From positions 1 to 20,059 of the forward strand of contig CALMAR010000215.1 in NCBI GenBank assembly GCA_937859855.1: DNA of 20,059 bases, read 5' to 3'. This document shows positions 6,907 to 14,299 of this stretch, in pieces (position 1 is the first letter of the stretch; each line of letters starts with the position of its first letter). The notes under the pieces are model-generated. The model saw only the letters and a program-made list of their open reading frames with translations. It did no database searches and had not been told where the DNA came from. Source of the DNA: an uncultured Kineosporia sp. (lineage in GTDB: Bacteria > Actinomycetota > Actinomycetes > Actinomycetales > Kineosporiaceae). The translations under genes were made by a program, and so were the position numbers.

Positions 6907-7584
6907 GCGCGAGTGGTCGACGACGCGGACGCGGCTGTGGCCGGCATCGGTCACGGGGCGACCGTACTCATCGGCGGGTTCGGCCCAGCCGGTCAACCGG
7001 TAGAGCTCATCGACGCCCTGCGCCGCACCGGCGTGCGCGACCTCACCGTCGTCAGCAACAACGCCGGCAACGGCGAGACTGGCCTCGCCGCTCTGCTCGG
7101 CACGGGCCAGGTCCGCAAGATCATCTGTTCGTTCCCGCGCCAGGCCGACTCGTGGGTCTTCGACCAGCTCTACCGCTCCGGGCGGATCGAGCTCGAGCTC
7201 GTCCCGCAGGGCAACCTCGCCGAACGGCTGCGCGCGGCCGGCGCTGGCATCGGCGCCTTCTTCTGCCCGACCGGGGCCGGCACCCCGCTGGCCGAGGGAA
7301 AAGAGACCCGCACGATCGATGGCCGTGACTACGTCCTGGAGTACCCGATCCGCGGCGACGCCGCCTTGATCAAGGCCTACCGCGCCGACACCGCCGGCAA
7401 CCTCGTCTACCGCAAGACCGCCCGCAACTTCGGCCCAGTGATGGCGGCGGCGAGCCCCACCACAGCGGTGCAGGTCGACGAGGTGGTCCCGGCCGGTGGC
7501 ATCGACCCGGAGAACGTGGTCACCCCCGGCATCTACGTCCACCGGATCGTCGCCATCCGCAACCTGGGTGAGGCGCCCGCATGA
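6898..7584 (+). CDS. pcaI: 3-oxoadipate CoA-transferase subunit A
   Basis: 228 residues from the ATG at 6898, the last of three tandem ATGs; a GTG at 6889 in the same frame is an alternative. The class I CoA-transferase alpha subunit signature GGFGPAGQP (CoA/succinate-binding loop, about residues 26-34) is present, followed by VSNNAGNGETGLA and SFPRQADSW typical of 3-oxoacid CoA-transferases. With PcaJ it moves CoA from succinyl-CoA to beta-ketoadipate. The natural Shine-Dalgarno (GGAG near 6859-6863) is close to the first repeat ATG but about 35 nt from this one, so start efficiency may be altered. It overlaps pcaJ by ATGA. Confidence 0.93.
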   Translation: MSKARVVDDADAAVAGIGHGATVLIGGFGPAGQPVELIDALRRTGVRDLTVVSNNAGNGETGLAALLGTGQVRKIICSFPRQADSWVFDQLYRSGRIELELVPQGNLAERLRAAGAGIGAFFCPTGAGTPLAEGKETRTIDGRDYVLEYPIRGDAALIKAYRADTAGNLVYRKTARNFGPVMAAASPTTAVQVDEVVPAGGIDPENVVTPGIYVHRIVAIRNLGEAPA

Positions 7585-8270
7585 ACACCTTCCACCACAC
7601 CTTCGACCACCCCTTCGAGCACGTGATCGAACACACTGATCGCGGGCCGCTGGATCGTGAAGAGATCCCAGCCCGGGTCGCCCGCGACATCCCGCCCGGC
7701 GCCTACGTCAACCTTGGCATCGGCCAGCCCACCGCCGTCGCCGGCCCCCTCGAGGATCTTGCCGGCGTCACCCTGCACACCGAGAACGGCATGCTCGGCG
7801 CCGGCCGGGCCGCCCACGGCGACGAGATCGACCTCGACCTCATCAACGCCGGCAAGATCCCGATCACCGAAACTCCCGGCGCCAGCTACTTTCACCACGC
7901 GGACAGCTTCGCGATGATGCGTGGCGGCCACCTCGACGTCTGCGTCCTGGGCGCCTTCCAGGTCTCCGTCAGCGGCGACCTCGCGAACTGGCACACCGGC
8001 GCCCCCGGCGCCATCCCCGCCGTCGGCGGCGCCATGGACCTCGCGATCGGCGCCCGCGACGTCTTCGTGATCATGACCCTCTTCGACAAGACCGGCACCC
8101 CCAAGCTGGTACCAGCCTGCACCTACCCGCTCACCGGCCTGGCCTGCGTCACCCGCATCTACAGCGACTACGCCGTCTTCGCCCTCAGCCACGGCCAGGT
8201 GCGAATACTCGAAACCTTCGGCACCACCGCCGCCGCCCTCGCCGAACGTCTCAGCCTCGAACTGACCTGA
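7581..8270 (+). CDS. pcaJ: 3-oxoadipate CoA-transferase subunit B
   Basis: 229 residues. The catalytic glutamate that forms the enzyme-CoA thioester is expected at Glu68 in LHTENGMLG, and VNLGIGQPT and VCVLGAFQVS fit the beta subunit. The ATG overlaps the pcaI stop (ATGA). The first 18 residues are unusual: after Met-Asn they are four tetrapeptides TFHH, TFDH, PFEH, VIEH, encoded by 12-bp repeats. Relatives normally begin close to the segment REEIPARVARDIPPG. A GTG inside the fourth repeat (7623) could be an alternative start. It is the last gene of the operon; no convincing terminator is seen after it. Confidence 0.93.
   Translation: MNTFHHTFDHPFEHVIEHTDRGPLDREEIPARVARDIPPGAYVNLGIGQPTAVAGPLEDLAGVTLHTENGMLGAGRAAHGDEIDLDLINAGKIPITETPGASYFHHADSFAMMRGGHLDVCVLGAFQVSVSGDLANWHTGAPGAIPAVGGAMDLAIGARDVFVIMTLFDKTGTPKLVPACTYPLTGLACVTRIYSDYAVFALSHGQVRILETFGTTAAALAERLSLELT
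7587..7634 (+). repeat. Four 12-bp units encoding a His tetrapeptide repeat at the PcaJ N-terminus
   Basis: Units 7587-7598, 7599-7610, 7611-7622 and 7623-7634 encode TFHH, TFDH, PFEH and VIEH. The units diverge progressively from first to last and each ends with CAC, giving a histidine every fourth residue. Confidence 0.85.
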
Positions 8271-8345
8271 ACCGCCCGAAGTCGGCGGCCTCAGCGGACA
8301 GCCGCGGGGGTTGATGCAGCTCATCTCCACGGGATCCACCGGGTC

Positions 8346-8351
8346 TACGCT
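8346..8351 (+). promoter_or_regulatory. -10 box of leaderless promoter (PPOX gene)
   Basis: TACGCT is followed by 6 nt and the ATG at 8358, with no proper Shine-Dalgarno. This suggests that transcription starts at the A of the start codon. Confidence 0.5.
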
Positions 8352-8357
8352 GCCAGG

Positions 8358-8795
8358 ATGGCTACGATCGATGACGCCGTCGCGCTGGCCCGTGGCGAGA
8401 ACGGCCTGGCCGTGGTCTCCACCACTCGCGCCAACGGCGGAATCCAGTCGACGCTGGTAAACGTCGCCGCCATGGCGCACCCGCGAACAGGTGCCGGGGT
8501 GCTGGCCTTCGTTGCACTGGGCAGGGTGAAGCTGGCGAACATGCGAGCCCGGCCCCAGGTGTCCGTCACGTTCAAGGACGGCTGGCGATACATGACCGTG
8601 GAAGGAACCGCCACCCTGGCCGGACCAGACGACCCCCGAGAGTGGCTGGACGCCGAGGGCTTACGGCTGCTGCTGCGCGAAGTGTTCACCGCAGCCGGTG
8701 GCGAGCACGATAACTGGGACGAATATGACCGAGTGATGGCCGAGCAGCGCCGGACCGTGGCGCTCGTGGAGCCATCCAGGATCTACGGCAGCTGA
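8358..8795 (+). CDS. PPOX-class F420-dependent oxidoreductase
   Basis: 145 residues, normal size for the split beta-barrel flavin/F420-binding group of the pyridoxamine-phosphate-oxidase fold (Rv1155-like). Recognisable segments are the start ATIDDAVALARGENGLAVVST, the strand/loop GRVKLANMRARPQVSVTF with the basic residues used for cofactor phosphate binding, and WRYMTVEGTATLAGP. The ending VALVEPSRIYG is typical. The role is probably reduction with F420H2 of an unknown substrate; F420 rather than FMN is inferred from subfamily and taxon. It is a single-gene unit with a leaderless-type promoter, 87 nt after pcaJ. Confidence 0.8.
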   Translation: MATIDDAVALARGENGLAVVSTTRANGGIQSTLVNVAAMAHPRTGAGVLAFVALGRVKLANMRARPQVSVTFKDGWRYMTVEGTATLAGPDDPREWLDAEGLRLLLREVFTAAGGEHDNWDEYDRVMAEQRRTVALVEPSRIYGS

Positions 8796-8841
8796 GCCGC
8801 CCAGGACGCTTGGACTGGCCGCTGCGGCTGTGAGGCTGCCC

Positions 8842-9828
8842 ATGTCGACAGCGCAGCGGTATCGCCAGTTCGCCTCATGGGAGGCCCGTGGCCGATCGGC
8901 CGCCTATGAGGCCTTGGCCTTGGCCGTGGCCGGCAACCAAGAGGTTCTGCAGAGATTGGGCGGCCTGCCAGAGTCCAAGCGGCAACCGAATCTGCTGTTC
9001 GCTGCGGTCCGCTTCACCGGCGGCCCAGTCAGCGATCCGGTTCTGTTCCAGGAGTGGGTTCTGGCGCACTGGGATCTGGTGGCCGGCACCATGCTGAAGC
9101 GGTCGACGCAAACCAACGAGCCAGGCCGCTGCGCCGTCCTTCTCCCGGTCCTGGCCTCACTGCCCCAGCCGCTGGCTCTCCTGGAGGTGGGCGCCTCCGC
9201 TGGGCTGTGCCTGTATCCGGATGCCTACGCATACCGTTATCGCGGCGAGGATCAAATCGTCAGGTCCGTCGGGGACCCGGCGAGTCTCGTGCAGCTGCCG
9301 TGCCGTCTCAGCGGTCCCGTTCCCATCCCGGATCATGTGCCCCACGTGGTCTGGCGCGCCGGGCTTGACCTGAATCCTCTCGACGTGTTCAACGATGAGG
9401 ACATTCGCTGGCTGCAGGCCCTGATCTGGCCCGAACACCACGAACGCCAGCAACGACTACATGCGGCGGTGACCATAGCCCGGGGCGACCCGCCGTTGCT
9501 GGCCCGCGGAGACCTCCTCACCGACCTGTCCGCGCTGGCTGCCCAGGCGCCGCCGGACGCGACTCTCGTGATCTTCCATAGCGCCGTGCTGACCTACGTC
9601 CCGCCGGCCGAACGCCCCACCTTCATCCGCGCCGTCCGCCGCCTACCCGGCCATTGGGTCTCCAACGAAGGCGACGGCGTGCTGCCCGGGCTCACCACCA
9701 AGCCCGTCAGCCACGGCGGACCGGACCTGTTCCTGCTTACCCTGGACGGCAATCCCGTGGGCCGCTGCGACCCTCACGGCAACTCACTGCACTGGCTTCC
9801 ACCCAGCCCGGCCCAGTCGCTCGAATGA
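8842..9828 (+). CDS. DUF2332 family protein
   Basis: 328 residues from the ATG at 8842, which has GAGG at 8832-8835 six bases upstream; a GTG at 8830 is in frame but lacks a site. Features of the DUF2332 family are seen: an N-terminal RYRQFASWEARGRSAAYEAL, QTNEPGRCAVLLPVLA, LLEVGASAGLCLYPD (a glycine-rich loop resembling a SAM-binding motif), and the C-terminal VIFHSAVLTYVPPAER and WVSNEGDGV. The family is widespread in actinobacteria with no proven function; a methyltransferase-like fold is an inference from the glycine-rich loop. No partner gene is evident. Confidence 0.82.
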   Translation: MSTAQRYRQFASWEARGRSAAYEALALAVAGNQEVLQRLGGLPESKRQPNLLFAAVRFTGGPVSDPVLFQEWVLAHWDLVAGTMLKRSTQTNEPGRCAVLLPVLASLPQPLALLEVGASAGLCLYPDAYAYRYRGEDQIVRSVGDPASLVQLPCRLSGPVPIPDHVPHVVWRAGLDLNPLDVFNDEDIRWLQALIWPEHHERQQRLHAAVTIARGDPPLLARGDLLTDLSALAAQAPPDATLVIFHSAVLTYVPPAERPTFIRAVRRLPGHWVSNEGDGVLPGLTTKPVSHGGPDLFLLTLDGNPVGRCDPHGNSLHWLPPSPAQSLE

Positions 9829-9893
9829 TGCTTCCCACCAATGCTGCTGGCCGTATCTGTGTGCCCACGGATCTTCCGTAGCAGTCACGCGAG

Positions 9894-9913
9894 GCGGCGG
9901 TTCCGGTCGCCGC
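9894..9913 (+). terminator. Weak GC-rich hairpin after the DUF2332 gene
   Basis: GCGGCG and CGCCGC pair around an 8-nt loop in the 175-nt spacer before the MmcQ/YjbR gene. There is no U-tract, so this is only a possible terminator. Confidence 0.25.
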
Positions 9914-10003
9914 AGCACACTCCATCTGCGACAAGATCGGATGGTGAGCCGACAGCGAGGTAGCCTTCCGCAAGGCGGCTGATCGATTGGAAGGGCGCTC
10001 CCG

Positions 10004-10372
10004 ATGGCTGACGCCGAAGACGTGTGCCGACTGGCGAGATCACTCCCCCACGTGGTTGAGATTCCAAGCGATGGGTTTGACTTCCGGGTCGGGGGCCAGG
10101 GTTTCGTCTGGTCCTATCCCGAGCGTCAACCAAGCGGACCTCGGGTGATCCGCACGGATATCGCGGTGCTCTTCGTCGGCGACGAGGACGAGAAGCAAGC
10201 CCTCCTGCTCGGCGAGCCCGATCTCTTCTTCACTGCGCCGGGATATCGCGAGGCGCCCCTGGTCATGCTGCGCCTGGCCCGTGTGAGCCGTGAACGGCTG
10301 AATGAACTCATCACCGATGCATGGCGAATGCGCGCACCGGACGACGTGAGCGGCAATCTCGAGGACGACTGA
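10004..10372 (+). CDS. MmcQ/YjbR family protein
   Basis: 122 residues, usual length. The N-terminal ADAEDVCRLARSLPHVVEIPS followed by FDFRVGGQGFVWSYPE and the C-terminal LNELITDAWRMRAP match the MmcQ/YjbR (CyaY-like fold) family, in which a small alpha/beta domain may bind DNA or a ligand. The biochemical role is unknown. GGAAGG lies about ten bases before the ATG. It stands alone between spacers and is followed by a strong GC hairpin at 10428. Confidence 0.8.
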   Translation: MADAEDVCRLARSLPHVVEIPSDGFDFRVGGQGFVWSYPERQPSGPRVIRTDIAVLFVGDEDEKQALLLGEPDLFFTAPGYREAPLVMLRLARVSRERLNELITDAWRMRAPDDVSGNLEDD

Positions 10373-10427
10373 ATCTCAGACATCCTTCGAGCAGCAGGTC
10401 CGAAAGAAGCCCCGGCCGAAATTCCTA

Positions 10428-10450
10428 CCCGGGCCCGGCAACGGGCCGGG
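10428..10450. terminator. GC-rich hairpin with GCAA tetraloop
   Basis: CCCGGGCCCG and CGGGCCGGG pair with one bulged G, closed by a GCAA (GNRA) loop, 55 nt after the MmcQ/YjbR stop. No U-tract follows, which is common for actinobacterial terminators. Confidence 0.55.
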
Positions 10451-10534
10451 CAACGCCTCGGTGACACATTGAACCGAACCCTGGAACCGGCTCCGCTCTG
10501 GTCATCCGCCTAATCTGATCGTCAGGAGTACGAC

Positions 10535-10600
10535 ATGGCCGGTGGAGCGCACGATGGTGGGCGGATAGCAGGTGGCGGACCCCTCCAGCCAGCAGGCTGA
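10535..10600 (+). CDS. Possible 21-residue small ORF
   Basis: AGGAG at 10524-10528 stands 6 nt before an ATG opening a glycine-rich frame (starting MAGGAHDGGRIAGGG) to a TGA at 10598-10600. There is no homology I recognise. It may be a leader peptide, a decayed gene start, or chance. Confidence 0.2.
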   Translation: MAGGAHDGGRIAGGGPLQPAG

Positions 10601-10665
10601 TCTGGACAGGTATCCGGGGCACGTCACATCGGTGGCGGTTTGCCGCGCCGGCTTCAGGAAGCTCC

Positions 10666-10671
10666 TAGAGT
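10666..10671 (+). promoter_or_regulatory. -10 box of leaderless promoter (methyltransferase)
   Basis: TAGAGT is followed by 6 nt and the GTG at 10678; there is no Shine-Dalgarno. TTGCCG at 10640-10645 is a poor -35 at 20 nt spacing. Confidence 0.5.
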
Positions 10672-10677
10672 GCTGCG

Positions 10678-11286
10678 GTGGATTTCCGGCCGGTGCGTGA
10701 CGCTTACTCGGCCATCTCGGAGCAGTACATCAGCCTCTTCGACGGCCCAGAGCAAGCTCGTGAGGACGAAGCGGCGTTCATCCGGCGGCATCTCACCGGC
10801 CTGGCCGGCCCGGTGCTTGATCTCGGCTGCGGGCCCGGTCACTGGACTGACTACCTGCACTCCTTGGGCGTCGAAGTGACTGGCATCGACTTGGTACCGG
10901 AGTTCATCGATCACGCGCGCGCGATCCATTCCGGCCCCAACTTCCGGCTCGGTTCCATGACGGAGTTGGATGTCCCGGAGCATTCTCTAGCGGGAATCCT
11001 TTCCTGGTATTCAACGATCCACCTGCCGCCAGCGGAACTCGACCAGGTACTGGCCGGATTTCGCCGGCTCCTGGCCCCCGCCGGCCGGCTGATCGCCGGT
11101 TTTTTCGACAGCGACGACGCAGTGTCCGAGTTCGATCACAAGGTCATCGCGGCCTACCGCTGGCCGGTCAGTGTCTTCGCCGAACACCTTGAGAAAGCCG
11201 GTTTCACCGAGGTGCAGCGCCTGGGCCATCGGTTGGCCGAACGGCCCGATCGGAAGTACGCCGCGATCGCGGCCCGCGTGTCCTGA
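10678..11286 (+). CDS. Class I SAM-dependent methyltransferase
   Basis: 202 residues. Motif I, VLDLGCGPGHW (46-56), binds the SAM methionine part, and GIDLVPEFI (69-77) supplies the acidic residue for the ribose. Motif IV-like ILSWYSTIHLPP and the post-strand segment FRRLLAPAGRLIAGFF follow. This is the small-molecule methyltransferase type (Methyltransf_11/25). The substrate is unknown. The GTG start agrees with a TAGAGT box 6 nt upstream. It is a single-gene unit. Confidence 0.85.
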   Translation: MDFRPVRDAYSAISEQYISLFDGPEQAREDEAAFIRRHLTGLAGPVLDLGCGPGHWTDYLHSLGVEVTGIDLVPEFIDHARAIHSGPNFRLGSMTELDVPEHSLAGILSWYSTIHLPPAELDQVLAGFRRLLAPAGRLIAGFFDSDDAVSEFDHKVIAAYRWPVSVFAEHLEKAGFTEVQRLGHRLAERPDRKYAAIAARVS

Positions 11287-11600
11287 AAGGCGACACTGCG
11301 GCTACACCCATCATTCAGCAGCGCGCCCTTGCGGCGGGACCGGATGGCCGATCACTCGTTCCATCTGCCCTACGTTCCCATGGCCCCCTGGAGCCGCGAA
11401 AACCAGAAGCGCTCATCTGATCCGGAGAACCCACGATCCCGGTCTGGGCGTGCGCGGGCGGCTGCCTGCTGCTGCGCCGAGAACCCACCCGCCGAGGGAC
11501 CGCTCGACCTGCATCAGGCTGGAACACCGTTAATCGCACCGCCCAGCCGGCTGACCGCGGGCCGGCCCGTAAGCTGCCACCGGCGATAGGAGGCGTGCCC
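11287..11600. other. Intergenic stretch (methyltransferase to aldo/keto reductase)
   Basis: About 310 nt without a gene I can support on either strand. It ends with the Shine-Dalgarno AGGAGG at 11588-11593. TAAGCT at 11570-11575 could be a -10 box, but no matching -35 is seen. Confidence 0.55.
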
Positions 11601-12587
11601 ATGGAGAACCGGATCCTCGGGCGGACCGGGCGGCAGGTTGGAGTTGTCGGACTGGGCTGCTGGCAACTGGGCGGTGACTGGGGTTCGGTCGCCGACGAGA
11701 CCGGTATGGACATTCTGCGGGCCGCGGTGGATGCGGGCGTCACCTTCTTCGACACCGCCGACGTCTACGGCGACGGGCGCAGTGAACGCCTGGTCGGGCG
11801 CCTACTGAAGGAGCACGGCAGTACGGGATTGACGGTAGCCACCAAGATGGGCCGCCGCGCCGATCCTCACCTGGCTGAGGCCTACACGGCGGACGGGTTC
11901 CGGGGATGGACCGATCGCAGCCGGAAGAACCTGGGGGTGGACGTGCTGGACCTGGTGCAGCTGCATTGCCCGCCCTCAGCGGTGTATGCCGATGACCAGG
12001 TGTTCGACGCCCTCGACGGACTGATCGAGGAGCAGCGCATTCGCTCATACGGCGTCTCCGTCGAAACCGTGGACGAAGCGCTGCGCGCCATCGGGCGCCC
12101 GGGCGTGGCAACCGTCCAGATCATCCTGAACGTGTTCCGGCGTAAGCCACTGGACGACGTACTCACCGCCGCCGCCCAGGCCGGTACCGGCATCATCGCC
12201 AGGGTTCCGCTGGCCAGCGGCCTGCTGTCGGGAAAGTACGACGAGCACACCCAATTCGCCCACGACGATCATCGCTCCTTCAACCGGCATGGAGAAGCCT
12301 TCGATGTCGGTGAAACGTTCGCCGGTGTGCCGTTCGAGGCCGGGGTTGCCGCTGCCCGCGAGGTGGCGGCAGCGACGCCGCCCGGGATGAGCACCGCTCA
12401 GGCGGCCCTGCGCTGGATCATCGATCAGCCGGGCGTCAGCGTGGTGATACCCGGAGCGCGAACCACCGCCCAGGTCAGCTCCAACGCCTCGGCAGCGACA
12501 CTGGACGCATTGCCTGCACCGGTGCTCGATCGCTTCACCGAGATCTATGACGGTCAGATCCGTCAGTACGTGCACGACCGCTGGTGA
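11601..12587 (+). CDS. Aldo/keto reductase
   Basis: 328 residues from the ATG at 11601, chosen over the GTG at 11595 because AGGAGG (11588-11593) ends 7 nt before it. The catalytic tetrad of the superfamily is complete: Asp51 and Tyr56 (FFDTADVYG), Lys82 (ATKMGRR) and His122 (LVQLHCP). The C-terminal VVIPGARTTAQVSSN binds the phosphate of NADP(H). It should reduce a carbonyl compound with NADPH; the natural substrate is not known. It is convergent with the small membrane protein gene at 12624. Confidence 0.9.
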   Translation: MENRILGRTGRQVGVVGLGCWQLGGDWGSVADETGMDILRAAVDAGVTFFDTADVYGDGRSERLVGRLLKEHGSTGLTVATKMGRRADPHLAEAYTADGFRGWTDRSRKNLGVDVLDLVQLHCPPSAVYADDQVFDALDGLIEEQRIRSYGVSVETVDEALRAIGRPGVATVQIILNVFRRKPLDDVLTAAAQAGTGIIARVPLASGLLSGKYDEHTQFAHDDHRSFNRHGEAFDVGETFAGVPFEAGVAAAREVAAATPPGMSTAQAALRWIIDQPGVSVVIPGARTTAQVSSNASAATLDALPAPVLDRFTEIYDGQIRQYVHDRW

Positions 12588-12623
12588 CCATCGGAGCCTG
12601 GAGGAGGTGGCGCGAGGAAATCG

Positions 12624-12716
12624 TCACTTCTTCCGGCGGTGCTGGATGTACTGGCTCAGCGCAAATCCGATGATCAGGACAGCGGCGAGCAACAACCCCT
12701 GCTGGGCGCCGGTCAC
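12624..12716 (-). CDS. 30-residue single-pass membrane microprotein
   Basis: The GTG at 12716-12714 overlaps the TGA of the upstream VC0807-like gene (GTGA at 12716-12713), the pattern of translational coupling used by most operon junctions in this window. The peptide starts MTGAQQG, has one hydrophobic helix LLLAAVLIIGFAL (residues 8-20) and ends QYIQHRRKK, so an N-out/C-in orientation follows the positive-inside rule. It is below the size cut-off of common gene callers. A role as a small partner or stabiliser of the membrane protein encoded just upstream is inferred from coupling only. Confidence 0.65.
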   Translation of the reverse strand: MTGAQQGLLLAAVLIIGFALSQYIQHRRKK

Positions 12717-13594
12717 AGGGCCTCCTCGGCGGTAGAAGTCGTTGTGGTGGAGGTCATCTCGTGATCGACCTCCCGGGAGGCGACAGGGACAGCGAAGATC
12801 CGGATCAGAACGAGGTAACCGGCGAAGAGCACGAGGCCCGGAAGCTGGGAGACCAGCGAGGCATGCAGGACGGCGGACGGCGGCTGACTGTAGACGAGGA
12901 AGACCCGGAACGCGGCTTCACCCAGCAGTACCGCGCCGAGACCGAATGGCATGATCTGCTCGGTCCGCCGGAACACCGCTGATGTGGTCCACGCGCGGTC
13001 GAACGCTGCGGCACGCTGCGGATCGCCACCGGCCGCCATTGGGCGGCTGACGGTCATCATGAAGGGCCGTTCCGTCCAGCAGGTGATGATCGCGTAGATC
13101 CCGGCCACGGCCGTGTAGAACGCGGGGCGCACCAGGATGAAGCGTGGATCGTTGCTTACTGTTACCAGCACGACGCTCATCGCGACCTCCACCAGCACGA
13201 GCAGCGCGAACCCGTCGATCGTCCTGCTGCGCAGCAGTTGCGGGAAGGCGCCGAGAGCGAGGATGACGCTGCCCGCGATGATCGCCCAGGCATCGGCGCC
13301 GCCCGCAAAGGACGTCGCCAGCGTGACGCCGGCCGCCACAAGGGCGAGCGCGATGCCGGTCAGCAGATTGCGTCGCCGATCGGTGACGTCGCCGTCCCGG
13401 ATCTCCCCGGTCACCGACTTCGCCGCGACCGCGAATCCACCTACCGTCAGGCGCACAGCTGCCGATCGTCCGGTCGGCGCCAGCGCCAGGTAGACCAGCG
13501 TCGGCAGGAGCAGGTCGGCAACGATGTCGATGACGCTGACGGTAAGGATGCGGGCCTTGACCGCAGCGCTGCTGCGAGCCGGTTCGGCCGTCAT
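12713..13594 (-). CDS. Integral membrane protein, VC0807-like family
   Basis: 293 residues with six or seven predicted membrane segments (about 20-39, 77-96, 101-119, 128-147, 156-173, 214-236 and 250-271). The central stretch with DPRFILVRPAFYTAVAGIY, ERPFMMTVSRP and AFDRAWTTSAVFRRTEQIM is characteristic of VC0807-type proteins, related to intracellular septation protein A. A Ser/Thr-rich tail precedes the stop. AAAGGAG lies about a turn of helix upstream of the ATG. It is divergent from marR, sharing a 76-nt operator region, and is probably controlled by it. Transport or stress roles are not established. Confidence 0.75.
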   Translation of the reverse strand: MTAEPARSSAAVKARILTVSVIDIVADLLLPTLVYLALAPTGRSAAVRLTVGGFAVAAKSVTGEIRDGDVTDRRRNLLTGIALALVAAGVTLATSFAGGADAWAIIAGSVILALGAFPQLLRSRTIDGFALLVLVEVAMSVVLVTVSNDPRFILVRPAFYTAVAGIYAIITCWTERPFMMTVSRPMAAGGDPQRAAAFDRAWTTSAVFRRTEQIMPFGLGAVLLGEAAFRVFLVYSQPPSAVLHASLVSQLPGLVLFAGYLVLIRIFAVPVASREVDHEMTSTTTTSTAEEAL

Positions 13595-13628
13595 CCGATT
13601 TAGCGCTCCTTTCTCCGGGGCAATATCT

Positions 13629-13659
13629 CTTAGTCGCTAAGAAACTTAGCAGCGAAGTT
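13629..13659. promoter_or_regulatory. Interleaved palindromes, probable MarR operator
   Basis: CTTAG-TCG-CTAAG (13629-13641) and CTAAG-AAA-CTTAG (13637-13649) share their middle half-site, and AACTT/AAGTT (13643-13647, 13655-13659) adds a third dyad. The cluster ends at the -10 box of marR, so binding would block that promoter and probably the divergent one. Confidence 0.6.
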
Positions 13660-13664
13660 AGCAT
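13659..13664 (+). promoter_or_regulatory. -10 box of leaderless marR promoter
   Basis: TAGCAT is followed by 6 nt and the ATG at 13671, with no Shine-Dalgarno. Confidence 0.5.
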
Positions 13665-13670
13665 GATGGC

Positions 13671-14207
13671 ATGAGTACGGAACAGCCCCAGACGCGCGAG
13701 GCCGGGATCCTGCTGGGGCGCGAGTTCATCACCGCCGTAGTGATGTTTCACGAAAGTGTCGGCCGCCTCCTGGGTCTGACCGCCGTCGAACGCAAGTGCC
13801 TGGATGTCCTGGACCGGCGGGGACCGATGACCGCTGGTGCGATCTCGGCGCACACCGGGTTGACCACTGGCGCCGTCACCGGCCTGATCGACCGGCTACG
13901 TGATGGCGGCTTCGTCAGCCGCGAGACGGATCCCCGGGACCGGCGGCGGGTCCTGGTCTCGCTATTGCCCAATGTCGCCGCCGACGAGATACGGGCCAGG
14001 GTTTTCGGCCCTCTCGGTGCCGACATGCAGGCACTCACCGACTCGTACACCCCCGAACAGCTGGCCACGATCGCCGACTTCCTGCGCCGCACCACGGATG
14101 TGCTGGTCGAGAACACCGCCCGCGCCAGCGCCATGCCTCCGCAAACCGGGGCCCGCGCCAAGACAAGTTCACCGAGCCCTAGAAGCAGGCAGCTGGCTCA
14201 ACCATGA
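13671..14207 (+). CDS. MarR family transcriptional regulator
   Basis: 178 residues. The winged helix-turn-helix covers about residues 38-100: LTAVERKCLDVLDRRGPMTAG, then the recognition helix TGLTTGAVTGLIDRL and the wing GGFVSRETDPRDRRRVLVSL with the DxRxxR core typical of MarR. Dimerisation helices flank it. The C-terminal 20 residues are low-complexity Ser/Pro/Arg. The short divergent spacer to the VC0807-like gene, with palindromes, indicates autoregulation and control of that gene. The ligand is unknown. Confidence 0.88.
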   Translation: MSTEQPQTREAGILLGREFITAVVMFHESVGRLLGLTAVERKCLDVLDRRGPMTAGAISAHTGLTTGAVTGLIDRLRDGGFVSRETDPRDRRRVLVSLLPNVAADEIRARVFGPLGADMQALTDSYTPEQLATIADFLRRTTDVLVENTARASAMPPQTGARAKTSSPSPRSRQLAQP

Positions 14208-14254
14208 CGCGCCTGGACCCTCTCATCCGCCCGGCCTGAGCCTGGTCCTGATGC

Positions 14255-14268
14255 CCGGCTTCTGCCGG
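14255..14268 (+). terminator. Small hairpin after marR
   Basis: CCGGC-TTCT-GCCGG, about 48 nt after the marR stop and before the convergent small acidic gene. The stem is short and there is no U-tract. Confidence 0.3.
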
Positions 14269-14299
14269 AAACCCTTGTGTCTGCGGCTTTCGCCGACCT

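Larger units (their letters stand above)
10373..10677. other. Intergenic stretch (MmcQ to methyltransferase)
   Basis: Holds the hairpin at 10428-10450, a possible 21-codon frame at 10535 with a good Shine-Dalgarno, and the methyltransferase promoter at its right end. I recognise no gene remnant in it. Confidence 0.6.

Noticed and set aside
7533..8480. Long open minus-strand frame (about 315 codons) opposite pcaJ
   Set aside because: Low-complexity Gly/Ala/Asp composition caused by high-GC codons of pcaJ on the other strand; pcaJ has clear family motifs.
9826..9882. Short frame after the DUF2332 stop (MMLPTNAAGRICVPTDLP)
   Set aside because: No ribosome binding site suited to it, no family recognised, and it overlaps the end of the preceding gene.
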